A stretch of 64,000 nt of DNA, from NCBI RefSeq assembly GCF_004006395.2, contig NZ_CP029758.2:4515118-4579117 (forward strand), in the 5' to 3' direction. The position numbers and the translations under genes were made by a program. This document shows positions 26,948 to 34,506 of this stretch, one piece after another (positions within the stretch are counted from its first letter, which is position 1; each line of letters opens with the position of its first letter). Origin of the DNA: Clostridium sp. AWRP (GTDB lineage: Bacteria; Bacillota; Clostridia; Clostridiales; Clostridiaceae). A model generated the notes under the pieces. That model worked only from the letters and a program-made list of their open reading frames with translations. It did not search any database and had not been told where the DNA came from.

Positions 26948-27313
26948 TTATATTCCACACCCTTTTAGTAACAACCTTTTTTGGAAACTGTTAAGTATGG
27001 AATACTCTACTATCTCTGGACATTCCTTAAAATAACTAGCAGATTGTTTTCTTGTTTGACTATTCTTCTTTATTTGAACAAATTCAAATGTATCATCTAA
27101 AAAGCTTTTACCATCAAAATATACAGATATAAAACGTTCATCACTATTTCCTGAATGCATCAAAGTATCTAACAATATTTTTCCTTTTACTTCTTTTTTA
27201 ATAAGTTCCTCTGCAATTTGATCTACAAATTTTGAAGGGGATTCACATGATGTTAATACTATTAATGCAGAATAATTCCCTTCTTCTAATAAAAATATCT
27301 TAAATAACTTCAT
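26948..27313 (-). CDS. rnlB: RnlB-family antitoxin
   Basis: 121 aa, as E. coli RnlB (123 aa). Remembered alignment to RnlB shows the same pattern: ALIVLTSCESPSK near residue 16, then GKILLDTLMHSGNSDERFISVYFDG (compare GEILFDLLCANG...RFVTLE) and a C-terminal CPEIVEYSILNS (compare HPEYLEASVLSP). RnlB binds RnlA and blocks its ribonuclease; loss of RnlB during infection frees the toxin. It lies 74 bases downstream of the toxin fusion with its own GGAGGGG, so it may be expressed independently. Identification rests on sequence pattern plus gene order. Confidence 0.8.
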   Translation of the reverse strand: MKLFKIFLLEEGNYSALIVLTSCESPSKFVDQIAEELIKKEVKGKILLDTLMHSGNSDERFISVYFDGKSFLDDTFEFVQIKKNSQTRKQSASYFKECPEIVEYSILNSFQKRLLLKGCGI

Positions 27314-27387
27314 AATGCAATCCCCTCCTTCCTAATATATGTAAATTAGCCTATGTCTATATTATTACACGTTTATCTGTTTATATA

Positions 27388-28794
27388 CTAATTCATATTA
27401 AAAAAGTTTTCAATAAGATCTAGTGTATCTCTAATACTCTTCCTTGCTTGTTCTGTACTATTTATTAAACGCGTTGTATCTTGTTCTCCACAAGGATCAT
27501 CCCAATGAAATAACGTATTCCTATTATTAAAATAATAATTAAAGCATTTATTAATATATGCTATTTTTTTTGGTGAACCAATTTTAGGCTCATATTTACT
27601 CATTAGTTTGTGTGTACCATTGATACGTTTTGTAAACATATTAAAAGAACCATTATATTGTATTCCATATTTTTTTAATATAAATTTTAAAACTCCTTCT
27701 AAAGCTCTATATGTTGGAAATACTAAATACGTTGGATCATACATATCTCCATCAAAATTTAAATTATATACGGCTTGATGCAGTACTCTTTGAATCTTTT
27801 CTGGTAATTCATTACTAGCTTTACTTAAGTATATTTTATATTGTTTCTCAATATTATCCTTTTTTATATCTATATCATAAAATTTATTAAAAATAATAGG
27901 GATCTTATCTGTATCAACCAGTTCTGTAACATATGTTGAAAATAATGAAAATAATTTCTCTGGATTTCCTTGAACTATAAGTTTACCATTATTATCAGAA
28001 TAATATTTAACTACTACTCGTTCCTTCTGTACAGTTAATACATACATCTTAAAATAAGCCCTTTCGCTGACTTTCACAGATAAATCTTTTATATCTTCCT
28101 TTAGAAGATCAATAATAGATTCTAAATCATCTAAATCTATATCTTGTGCAATCAACCCATATTCATCTTCTTTTATTTTTTGTTTACCATTTAACGCATT
28201 TTTAGCAAGAGCATCTACCTCTTCATTAAATTTATCGCCAGAATGAGCTTGTACTTTTTGAAAAGATATATCAATTATATTCTTATACCTTGACATAAAT
28301 TCAACATACTTTTTTACAATATTATTTTTTGCTTTCCATTCTCCTGTAAACCATTTTGAAATTCCTATATAATCATGCCTTATTATAGCTTTTTTATATC
28401 CCTTATCACTTAAAAATTTAATAACATACATAGCACCCTGTAATTCGCCTGCTACATTTTTTGTTTTTAGCGCGTCTGTTTCATTACCATATCCTGATTC
28501 CTTAATTTTCTCACCGTTAGGCATTAATATAACACATCCAAAAGAATACTTCTTTGCCTCATCAGAATAGCTCCCATCAATATATGCAATTGGTGTATCC
28601 AATTTAATAGCTGTATTTTTATGTACATCTCTTATATCTTTATTGTCAATATATACTCTAGCATCTTCTATGTTTCCAAATGACTTATATTCAGCATTAC
28701 TATACCCATTAATGCTTTGCTGGCACTCAACCCAACTCTCAAAAATTCCAGTGTTATATCCTTTTCTTACTGCATAATATTTTTTCTTACCCAT
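27388..28794 (-). CDS. Viroplasmin-RNase HI-RnlA fusion: HEPN ribonuclease toxin of an RnlAB system
   Basis: 468 aa from ATG 28794 (GAGGGG upstream; a longer frame has 13 more residues). Domains: viroplasmin/RNase H1 N-terminal hybrid-binding domain (residues 2-45, KKYYAVRKGYNTGIFESWVEC); RNase HI (about 68-200) with all four catalytic acids D73, E117, D141 and D194; then about 235-468 matching the central and C-terminal domains of E. coli RnlA (KLIVQGNPEKLF, FPTYRALEGVLKF). The HEPN motif R-X4-H is present as RNTLFH (R425, H430). The usual RnlA N-terminal domain is replaced by RNase H. In E. coli, separate RNase HI stimulates RnlA. Predicted role: mRNA cleavage and growth arrest upon phage attack, restrained by RnlB. 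Confidence 0.85.
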   Translation of the reverse strand: MGKKKYYAVRKGYNTGIFESWVECQQSINGYSNAEYKSFGNIEDARVYIDNKDIRDVHKNTAIKLDTPIAYIDGSYSDEAKKYSFGCVILMPNGEKIKESGYGNETDALKTKNVAGELQGAMYVIKFLSDKGYKKAIIRHDYIGISKWFTGEWKAKNNIVKKYVEFMSRYKNIIDISFQKVQAHSGDKFNEEVDALAKNALNGKQKIKEDEYGLIAQDIDLDDLESIIDLLKEDIKDLSVKVSERAYFKMYVLTVQKERVVVKYYSDNNGKLIVQGNPEKLFSLFSTYVTELVDTDKIPIIFNKFYDIDIKKDNIEKQYKIYLSKASNELPEKIQRVLHQAVYNLNFDGDMYDPTYLVFPTYRALEGVLKFILKKYGIQYNGSFNMFTKRINGTHKLMSKYEPKIGSPKKIAYINKCFNYYFNNRNTLFHWDDPCGEQDTTRLINSTEQARKSIRDTLDLIENFFNMN

Positions 28795-28886
28795 CTTTAT
28801 AATCCCCTCTTCAGTAAATACTAATTTTACCACAAACTGCTTATATTAGCAATACAGACCTATACATAACAGGAACTTATATCTAG

Positions 28887-29447
28887 TTAATTCATTATGA
28901 AATTTACTATTGCATCATCATATTCTTTAGTAATAACTGAACATCCAATCCCATTATCTACTTTTCTTACCATAACACCGCAGTATCGGGGCAAGTTAAC
29001 CCACGGTGGAATTTCAACTTTTTCTATATTTACTGATTTTACATTATATAGTAATTCACCATCTATTACTTGAACTAATGCAATACCATGTTTCTTTGCA
29101 AAGTCAATTGCTCCTTGTTGAAATCTTGAAGTCGAAAATAACATGCCTTTATGAGCACCTATCGATCTAATTCTATTATATAAAATTTCTACCTTTTCCC
29201 TTGGAACAGGATTTTTATATTTCTTACATTCTATTAATATTATGAATTGTCCACCTAAAAATGTATACTCAGCTATAACATCTATCTGATAATTTCCGTC
29301 ATTTACTCTTGCAATGTAATTATGTTTAACACTACATTTTATACCCTCTTTTTCACTCATTTGTTTCACTAAACTGGCAACATATTTTTCAAATTCAGTA
29401 TCTGTCATATCTGTCGTATTTGCTTCAATCGGATTATAAACTCCCAT
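28887..29447 (-). CDS. Mrr-like PD-(D/E)XK restriction endonuclease
   Basis: 186 aa. The Mrr_cat nuclease core is visible: TEFEKYVASLVKQM helix, catalytic YQIDVIAEY (Asp56), ILIECKKYKNPVPR (Glu73, Lys75) and a following helix with GMLFSTSRFQQGAIDFAKKHGIALV. There is no N-terminal winged helix, methyltransferase or helicase nearby, so it is a stand-alone nuclease, perhaps of type IV (modified-DNA) character. It is 92 bases upstream of the RnlA fusion on the same strand, and they may form one defence operon. ATG 29447 has AAGGAG upstream. Confidence 0.85.
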   Translation of the reverse strand: MGVYNPIEANTTDMTDTEFEKYVASLVKQMSEKEGIKCSVKHNYIARVNDGNYQIDVIAEYTFLGGQFIILIECKKYKNPVPREKVEILYNRIRSIGAHKGMLFSTSRFQQGAIDFAKKHGIALVQVIDGELLYNVKSVNIEKVEIPPWVNLPRYCGVMVRKVDNGIGCSVITKEYDDAIVNFIMN

Positions 29448-29606
29448 AGAATTACTCCTTTAAACTTTAAATATCAATCGTATACCTTACTTTTTCTATA
29501 TTAATCATTATATTCCTGCTAATTTTTCCAAAAACTTTAATATCCAACATTATTTTAATTTATATTATGATTTAAACTAACATTATGACACTATCTTTAG
29601 ATACAT

Positions 29607-29634
29607 AAAAAGAGCCATTTCACAGGCTCTTTTC
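29607..29634 (-). terminator. Terminator after the small protein gene at 29634
   Basis: AAAAGAGCC pairs with GGCTCTTTT around an 8-base loop; A/T runs on both sides. It separates the 70-aa gene from the nuclease-toxin operon, which therefore needs its own promoter within 29448-29606. Confidence 0.75.
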
Positions 29635-29846
29635 TAAATAATACTTATGCTAAATTTTGATTCTTTATATGGTTCAATAGATGATATTTCATTCAAGTTT
29701 ATGTAAATTTCCCTTTTATTTTTATCTTTAATAGATATAATACTATGTTCTTTGTTATTATTTATAATGTTAAAAACTTCTTCTGTTGTTTTAAGTAATA
29801 TATATTCTTGGCCGCTATTCATAATAATCTTTGAATATGGATACAT
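29634..29846 (-). CDS. Small uncharacterised protein (70 aa)
   Basis: 70 aa from ATG 29846 (AGGAGG 8 bases upstream; a GTG three codons earlier overlaps that site). No recognised family. The sequence has alternating beta-type segments (EYILLKTTEEVFNIIN, HSIISIKDKNKREIYINLNEISSIEPY), a pattern seen in small single-domain beta proteins of phage origin. It is followed by its own terminator. Real gene likely; function unknown. Confidence 0.6.
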   Translation of the reverse strand: MYPYSKIIMNSGQEYILLKTTEEVFNIINNNKEHSIISIKDKNKREIYINLNEISSIEPYKESKFSISII

Positions 29847-30004
29847 TAATCTCACCTCCTAATCATAAAATTTGACTAAATGCCACCACCTTTCTATTTA
29901 AATTCTATACCATAAAATGTAAATTTATACATGATTTTGATTATTATATAAAAGAATCTTATTCTAAATAAATTCTTCATAAATTTCTATATTTATAACT
30001 AATG

Positions 30005-30033
30005 TTGCATTTTTGTGTGATAATTGTTATATT
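30005..30033 (+). promoter_or_regulatory. Sigma-A-type promoter of the small membrane peptide gene
   Basis: TTGCAT, 17 bases, TATATT. The downstream start codon at 30075 is 42 bases away, with GAGGAG between. Confidence 0.5.
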
Positions 30034-30074
30034 TATATTATATGTACATATAACAATATAGAGGAGAAATTACT

Positions 30075-30218
30075 ATGAATACACTGAATATAATTCAGGT
30101 CATACTTCTCTATACTTTATTTTGCCTTTTAAATAATAGCTCTTTTTCCATAATAAAAAAGTTTAATGGTAAAGTAACAGCAATTTTTAAATATAAAGGT
30201 AAAAATTATAAAGAATAA
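30075..30218 (+). CDS. Small membrane peptide (47 aa)
   Basis: The peptide starts with one hydrophobic helix (NTLNIIQVILLYTLFCLL, about residues 2-20), followed by a basic tail rich in lysine (FSIIKKF...KYKGKNYKE). GAGGAG precedes the ATG by 8 bases, and both a promoter and a terminator frame it. It runs opposite to all surrounding island genes, so it is an independent unit. Such short cationic membrane peptides are often toxins or stress peptides, but no family is recognised. Confidence 0.55.
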   Translation: MNTLNIIQVILLYTLFCLLNNSSFSIIKKFNGKVTAIFKYKGKNYKE

Positions 30219-30280
30219 TATATATGACCTGGGGAGATGCCTATCATCTCTCCAGACTTAATAAAAAATAAATAAAAAAA

Positions 30281-30312
30281 CATGTGAAGTTTAATCACAT
30301 GCTTTTTTTATT
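30281..30312 (+). terminator. Terminator of the small membrane peptide gene
   Basis: CATGTGA (30281-30287) pairs with TCACATG (30295-30301), followed by CTTTTTTTATTTT on the plus strand; A-rich on the other side, so it may work both ways. Confidence 0.8.
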
Positions 30313-30472
30313 TTATCATGTACAATCTCTTTAAAATAGCCATTCTATAGATCTTATATTTTGGTTTTTATATCTATATTTAAATCATATTTTTCAAATA
30401 ATCCTTACTATGAAAAATAACTTCCATCACTTTTTTATTATATTTACCTTTAGCTACATAAAATAATAGGAA

Positions 30473-30964
30473 TTAAAATTTAATTCTATTGTTATGCATT
30501 TTCATGATTATTTTTGGAGCTATTACAATAATTAGTATTAAGGCTATAAATAATAAATGACTAAATTTGAAGATCCAATATATAATATAAATCAATATAA
30601 ATCCAAACCCAAGAGATAAACCACAACCTGAATATTTAATAAAAATATCAATATCTTTAATAATAGGAACTGCCTTTAATAAAGACATTATTATACCACT
30701 AAAAAACAAAACAATCCCTAAATACAATATTACTATACTCCAAATATTTATTTTGTCTAACACCATCTGATTATAATTTATAGCTACCTGCGGTAAACTA
30801 AAAACTTTATTAATTCCAAATCCATTCGCAATATTTACGATAAAATAATCTATAGAATTAGCTATAAGATAATACATCTCAATAATCCATAATAAATATA
30901 TTAATTTATAAATATTCAATTTTTTTAATCCTTCTTTAATAACATCTAAAATAAAATCAGTCAT
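30473..30964 (-). CDS. Four-helix membrane protein of unknown function
   Basis: 163 aa with membrane segments at about residues 15-37, 65-90, 105-127 and 130-152, short loops and a basic C terminus (KIIMKMHNNRIKF). No family recognised. GAGGAG precedes ATG 30964. It follows the sigma-like regulator by 107 bases in the same direction and lies at the junction between the structural module and the cargo. It may be cargo (an exclusion or defence membrane protein) or a host-interaction gene; the sequence does not decide. Confidence 0.6.
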   Translation of the reverse strand: MTDFILDVIKEGLKKLNIYKLIYLLWIIEMYYLIANSIDYFIVNIANGFGINKVFSLPQVAINYNQMVLDKINIWSIVILYLGIVLFFSGIIMSLLKAVPIIKDIDIFIKYSGCGLSLGFGFILIYIIYWIFKFSHLLFIALILIIVIAPKIIMKMHNNRIKF

Positions 30965-31071
30965 TGTCTAACTCCTCATAAGCTTTACATTTTTAAGTAT
31001 TTCTTCATAACTTTTTATATTCCTTCTAATTATTATAAAAAAATTTTAATTTTACGAGTCTTACTTCCGTA

Positions 31072-31434
31072 TCATTCTAAACTGGGAAAACAAATGATAC
31101 TATCTGCCAACTTATTAATAATTTTAAATTTTAAGCAATAAACGTAATTACAATTTAAATCTAATTCCACAGCTATATCCTTCAATTTATATCTATGAAA
31201 ATACCTCATTTCAATTATTTTCAGTTCTCTGTCCTTTAAACCTTCGAGCATATTATTTACCTTTTTTACTTCAAATTGTTTCTGCTTCTTTATGTGATTG
31301 AGTCTATCTATTTCTTTAGGATCACGATTATCACATAAATTTATAGTTTCTATTTCAAGGTCTATATTCTTTATTATTACAACGTTCGTAGTATAATTTT
31401 TAAGCATTTCCTCAACTGCTTTCTTTTTATCCAT
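31072..31434 (-). CDS. Sigma-70 region-4-like phage regulator
   Basis: 120 aa. N-terminal helices are followed by a region-4-type helix-turn-helix (about 62-112: LKDRELKIIEMRYFHRYKLKDIAVELDLNCNYVYCLKFKIINKLAD). This matches the ArpU/DUF1492-type late activators of Gram-positive phages. Such proteins turn on structural genes. Its place after, rather than before, the capsid gene is unusual. GAGGGGG precedes ATG 31434. Confidence 0.7.
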   Translation of the reverse strand: MDKKKAVEEMLKNYTTNVVIIKNIDLEIETINLCDNRDPKEIDRLNHIKKQKQFEVKKVNNMLEGLKDRELKIIEMRYFHRYKLKDIAVELDLNCNYVYCLKFKIINKLADSIICFPSLE

Positions 31435-31488
31435 TAGTAATCCCCCTCTTTCATCATATAAAAATAAGGGGCTGTTAACCCCTTATAA

Positions 31489-32322
31489 TTAAGCTATTGG
31501 ATAAAAATACAATGCTGTTTTCTTATTATTTAATATGAAGCAATCATAATAAAATCTACCTTCTACTAGGGAACCACTTATCCCCTGTGGGCTGTCATTT
31601 ACTTTATATTCTGCAAGTTTTACAGGACTGCAGGTTGCCATTGGATGTCCAATTAAGAATCCTGAACTTACAGGCAATCTGCTTGAAGGTACCTTTATAA
31701 TTATCATACCATCATACATAGCCACAACACCTTGTATCCTCATATTTTGGCCTATTTCTGTATCTAGAACTATGTCAGAACTTAATTTCATAAGTTTATA
31801 TGTTGCCGGAGTGACTACAATAAATCTTCCATCCTGTGGAACTTCTTCATCATCCAAAGCCTCAGTGCCAGTCGTAATAGCATCATATATATTACTTTTT
31901 GTTAAGGCTGCAGCTGTAGCTTTAGTTCCTGCACCAGTACACATCTTTGAAAATCTATAGGTATCTATCTCAGGTACCACAACTTCTCTAAGCTGCCTGT
32001 CCAGTGCTGTTCCTGCTTGAAGTGCCAGATTTGTTTCGTCAGAATCCATTTTATCTATAGCAAAAGTAAACGACCTGTCCTTTGACAAGATTAATTCCTG
32101 CGTAGTTGCTTCTAAATTTGAAACAGTTCCATATCTACTAAACGTAGATCCTGCTCCTTCTCTATCATAATCATTCATTGGAGCCGTAGAGATATTATAT
32201 ACTTTTACTGCTTTTCCTCCAGTAAAATCATAATCCTGATTTACACATTGATCTGATTTACTAACTTCTTTAAATTTCTCGTCTACTGCTCCACTATATT
32301 TTGTTGCATAATCTATTGACAT
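31489..32322 (-). CDS. Phage major capsid protein
   Basis: 277 aa. The ATKYSGAVDEKFKE start, NQDYDFTGGKAVKVYNISTAPMNDY, the SKDRSFTFAIDKMDSDET segment with RQLREVVVPEIDTYRF, and the C-terminal ...EGRFYYDCFILNNKKTALYF are typical of HK97-fold coat proteins of Listeria A118-like and clostridial siphophages. It assembles the head shell. It directly follows the scaffold gene (15 bases), as in phages, but no portal, protease or connector genes accompany it. It may build a satellite-specific, perhaps smaller, head. Confidence 0.85.
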   Translation of the reverse strand: MSIDYATKYSGAVDEKFKEVSKSDQCVNQDYDFTGGKAVKVYNISTAPMNDYDREGAGSTFSRYGTVSNLEATTQELILSKDRSFTFAIDKMDSDETNLALQAGTALDRQLREVVVPEIDTYRFSKMCTGAGTKATAAALTKSNIYDAITTGTEALDDEEVPQDGRFIVVTPATYKLMKLSSDIVLDTEIGQNMRIQGVVAMYDGMIIIKVPSSRLPVSSGFLIGHPMATCSPVKLAEYKVNDSPQGISGSLVEGRFYYDCFILNNKKTALYFYPIA

Positions 32323-32337
32323 ATACCATCATTCCTT

Positions 32338-32889
32338 TTATTTTTTATTTAATCCTGCTAGGAATGGATCACTGTCATAATTTAAATTTTCCGTGCTATG
32401 TGGTGGAATATAAGAATTTTGTTTTAAAAATTCTGTTTTTATATTTGTTTCATATTTTGAAAATATATCTGCAACCTTGTCTATGTTCTGCAGCAAGGTT
32501 TCTTCATCATCCCCTGCTATAATATCAATTAAATCCTCAGGCAATTTCTTTTCTCTAAGGACGTTAAACACCTTTGTTCTAAGTTCCCTTTTAAATAGTT
32601 CGGCTTCTTTTCGTGATATTTCCTGTTCCCTTTTCTCAAGCTCATGCTGTGCTTTTTCATCTGCTGTCATTTTTGCAGTTTTTTCAGCTTCTTTGAGCCT
32701 TTCTCCAAAATCCTTTTCCCATTTAGCACGTTCCTTATAAAGCCTATCACCTATTATTTTATTAACATCATCCTGATTGAAAGTCTTTTCGGTTTGATTA
32801 CTTTCTGCAGCACTATTATTTTTTTCATCACTGCCACCTAAATTATTTTGATTTTCCATTCCTGCATTAGTGTTTAAATTTGTTTCCAT
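32338..32889 (-). CDS. Phage capsid scaffolding protein
   Basis: 183 aa, strongly helical and charged, with a long coiled coil (about 40-115: FNQDDVNKIIGDRLYKERAKWEKDF...EKREQEISRKEAELFKRELRTKVFNVL). This is the pattern of DUF4355/Gp20-type scaffolding proteins that template head assembly and are then removed. GGAGG precedes ATG 32889. Position between small terminase and capsid fits. Confidence 0.82.
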   Translation of the reverse strand: METNLNTNAGMENQNNLGGSDEKNNSAAESNQTEKTFNQDDVNKIIGDRLYKERAKWEKDFGERLKEAEKTAKMTADEKAQHELEKREQEISRKEAELFKRELRTKVFNVLREKKLPEDLIDIIAGDDEETLLQNIDKVADIFSKYETNIKTEFLKQNSYIPPHSTENLNYDSDPFLAGLNKK

Positions 32890-32912
32890 AATTTTTTCCT
32901 CCTGTTTTACGC

Positions 32913-33323
32913 CTAGCGGCTCATTTTTTTAAATTTTTCAAGCTCTCTTTCAAGCTCGTTTTCATCCACAGTGGTGTTAGTCTCGTCATTGTAAGTTTCA
33001 ATTACTGACGCCGGACTTCCATACACTCTATTCATGAGATATTGGTTAGCTGCAAGTTTAACCCTTTTATCTGAGCTGTCATTGGCTAACTCTTTTATGT
33101 TATCTATATATGATCTAACATCTTTTAGGATGTAGTTATTGCCTTCATTTACAATGTCTTGGCGTCTTCTGTTTAATTCAGCTTTAATGTTGTCTTTACT
33201 GAGCCATGAATATATTGTGGATCTAGTAACATTTACTTTCCTTGCTATTCCTGCTATTGTTTCACCCTGTATAAGCATTGAAATCATTTTTTCCTGTTTC
33301 TCATTTAAAACCACACTCAACAC
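32913..33323 (-). CDS. Phage terminase small subunit-like protein
   Basis: 136 aa from a GTG start behind GGGGGG. The N-terminal helix-turn-helix (QEKMISMLIQGETIAGIARKVNVTRSTIYSWLSKDNIKAELN) and the following helices (VRSYIDNIKELANDSSDKRVKLAANQYLMNRVYG) match the phBC6A51-type small terminase family. It would select satellite DNA and hand it to a large terminase; that subunit is absent here and must come from a helper. This is how Gram-positive phage-inducible islands redirect packaging. Confidence 0.78.
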   Translation of the reverse strand: MLSVVLNEKQEKMISMLIQGETIAGIARKVNVTRSTIYSWLSKDNIKAELNRRRQDIVNEGNNYILKDVRSYIDNIKELANDSSDKRVKLAANQYLMNRVYGSPASVIETYNDETNTTVDENELERELEKFKKMSR

Positions 33324-33342
33324 AGGCCATCCCCCCCTTACT

Positions 33343-33459
33343 AAAAAATAAAAAGCACGAGAAATCAGCTAATCCAATAATGGATTTACTAAATTTCCCG
33401 TGCCTGAATATATCGGCTTCCACACTTAAAAGTGTAGGGTACTTTCAATATTTAACTTT
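33343..33459 (-). ncRNA. Probable structured small RNA upstream of the small terminase
   Basis: An extended -10 promoter (TGGTATAAT; TATAAT at 33466-33471) would start a transcript near 33459. The transcript forms a small hairpin (33422-33435, ACACTTAAAAGTGT) and a large two-tier hairpin: GCACG-GAAAT (33355-33365) with ATTT-CCGTGC (33392-33403), inner AATCCA/TGGATT (33371-33386). It ends in TTTTTATTTTTT. A complete promoter-to-terminator unit of about 117 nt without a reading frame argues for an RNA gene; read-through would reach the small terminase. Function unknown. Confidence 0.6.
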
Positions 33460-33465
33460 AGTTAT

Positions 33466-33474
33466 ATTATACCA
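33466..33474 (-). promoter_or_regulatory. Extended -10 promoter for the small RNA / structural module
   Basis: Minus strand TGGTATAAT at 33474-33466, with a poor -35 (TAGCTT). The TG dinucleotide one base before TATAAT compensates for a weak -35 and suggests dependence on an activator. Confidence 0.6.
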
Positions 33475-33535
33475 CAAAATAGTCTGAAAAGCTAGCAATA
33501 TCAATACCTTATGTAATATTACTACATTGGATATT

Positions 33536-33766
33536 TTAACTTGTTAATTTCATCTGTGTAAAAAAGATATCATTCACAGACATGTCAAAAGCTCTCGCTA
33601 TACTTACACCTTCTAACATTGTCCATTTAGGAATTTTACTATTTAATTTTCTCTGCATAGTTACATGTGTTATTCCTGTTTTTTTACATAAATCCCCTTG
33701 TGTCCAATCTTTATACCTTAGAAGTAATTTAATATTATTATTTGCATATTTTAAATCGTTAGCCAT
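33536..33766 (-). CDS. Small Cro/CI-type DNA-binding protein
   Basis: 76 aa. One XRE helix-turn-helix (KLLLRYKDWTQGDLCKKTGITHVTMQRKLN) followed by a short tail with FDMSVNDIFF. It lies at the end of the early operon and directly before the small RNA promoter, so it may switch on or off the packaging module. AGGAAGGTGG precedes ATG 33766. Confidence 0.72.
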   Translation of the reverse strand: MANDLKYANNNIKLLLRYKDWTQGDLCKKTGITHVTMQRKLNSKIPKWTMLEGVSIARAFDMSVNDIFFTQMKLTS

Positions 33767-33825
33767 GTTTCCACCTTCCTTAATTTTACTTATTCAAAAT
33801 TATAACCATTTTTCTATTTTAATAA

Positions 33826-33933
33826 CTACCTATGATTATATTTTTTCTTCCACTGCTGCAACTCATAAACATTAGGTTCTTTATGGTGCTCCAAGCAATA
33901 GTCCATATACGCAATAAATATTGGAATTGACAT
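33826..33933 (-). CDS. Very small protein (35 aa), unknown
   Basis: Peptide MSIPIFIAYMDYCLEHHKEP...LQQWKKKYNHR. The start has a near-ideal GGGAGGAATTTAAATG. It lies in line with flanking island genes and fills part of a 254-base gap. The ribosome site supports reality; no family is recognised. Confidence 0.55.
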   Translation of the reverse strand: MSIPIFIAYMDYCLEHHKEPNVYELQQWKKKYNHR

Positions 33934-33960
33934 TTAAATTCCTCCCTATTGACATATCAC

Positions 33961-34013
33961 TTACTTAGGAAGTAAACTTTAGTTGTGTGCTAGGCTTACT
34001 TCCTTTGGTAAGC
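33961..34013. repeat. Two adjacent inverted repeats, candidate operators
   Basis: TTACTTAGGAAGTAA (33961-33975) is a palindrome; GCTTAC (33994-33999) with GTAAGC (34008-34013) is a second, and both contain TTACTT. They lie just upstream of the 35-aa gene and the following regulator gene, in a spot without coding sequence. Confidence 0.35.
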
Positions 34014-34019
34014 AATATT

Positions 34020-34178
34020 TTATTTGAGGTCTATGTAAAGCCTTTTGCATAGGCCATTCTTATATTCTTTAGATATTTTCTTTATTTCAAAAATATTCTG
34101 TATCTTGTTTATAACTTGAGATATGTCTTTTCCTTCTGGAATACCTAAAACTACTTTTGCTATATTTTTATTTTTCAT
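34020..34178 (-). CDS. Small protein (52 aa), unknown
   Basis: Peptide begins MKNKNIAKVVLGIPEGKDIS and ends CKRLYIDLK. ATG 34178 has GGAGAG 7 bases upstream and overlaps the end of the preceding gene by 11 bases, a sign of translational coupling. A mixed alpha/beta composition; no family recognised. Confidence 0.6.
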   Translation of the reverse strand: MKNKNIAKVVLGIPEGKDISQVINKIQNIFEIKKISKEYKNGLCKRLYIDLK

Positions 34179-34506
34179 ATTCACACTCTCCAATACCATC
34201 TATATAATATATGTCCTTTACCTCTTTTAGAAAATTCAAATTAGTAAGCCCTGCTATCACACCTTTTCTAAAATAATATCTTATTTCTAAACACAGTAGA
34301 TCCGTAGACTTACAATCAAATTCCTCTAATAAACCTTTAAATTCTTTGGAAAGATGCTCATTTAAAATATGCTGTATTTCGTTACACCTTTCACTCAATT
34401 GGTCATATTTATTTATATCTTTCATTCCTTCCAAATTTCCTTCTTGAGTATAATTAAATTCATTTCTTATAGCTCCATCAATAACAGTTTTTAATGTTTT
34501 ATTCAT
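34168..34506 (-). CDS. Uncharacterised satellite early protein (112 aa)
   Basis: 112 aa from ATG 34506, with GGGAGGGG upstream; a longer upstream frame lacks a ribosome site. The start overlaps the stop of the 92-aa gene (ATGAATAA). Mainly helical (DQLSERCNEIQHILNEHLSKEFKGLLEEFDC); no recognised domain. It is part of a tightly packed run of small genes downstream of the primase. Confidence 0.6.
   Translation of the reverse strand: MNKTLKTVIDGAIRNEFNYTQEGNLEGMKDINKYDQLSERCNEIQHILNEHLSKEFKGLLEEFDCKSTDLLCLEIRYYFRKGVIAGLTNLNFLKEVKDIYYIDGIGECEYEK

Larger units (their letters stand above)
29856..30472. other. Sparse region holding one 47-codon gene and a terminator
   Basis: AT-rich. A promoter (TTGCAT 30005-30010, 17-base spacer, TATATT 30028-30033) points right into a small plus-strand reading frame at 30075, followed by a hairpin terminator at 30281-30310. 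The rest (29856-30000 and 30311-30472) shows no gene. Confidence 0.5.
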
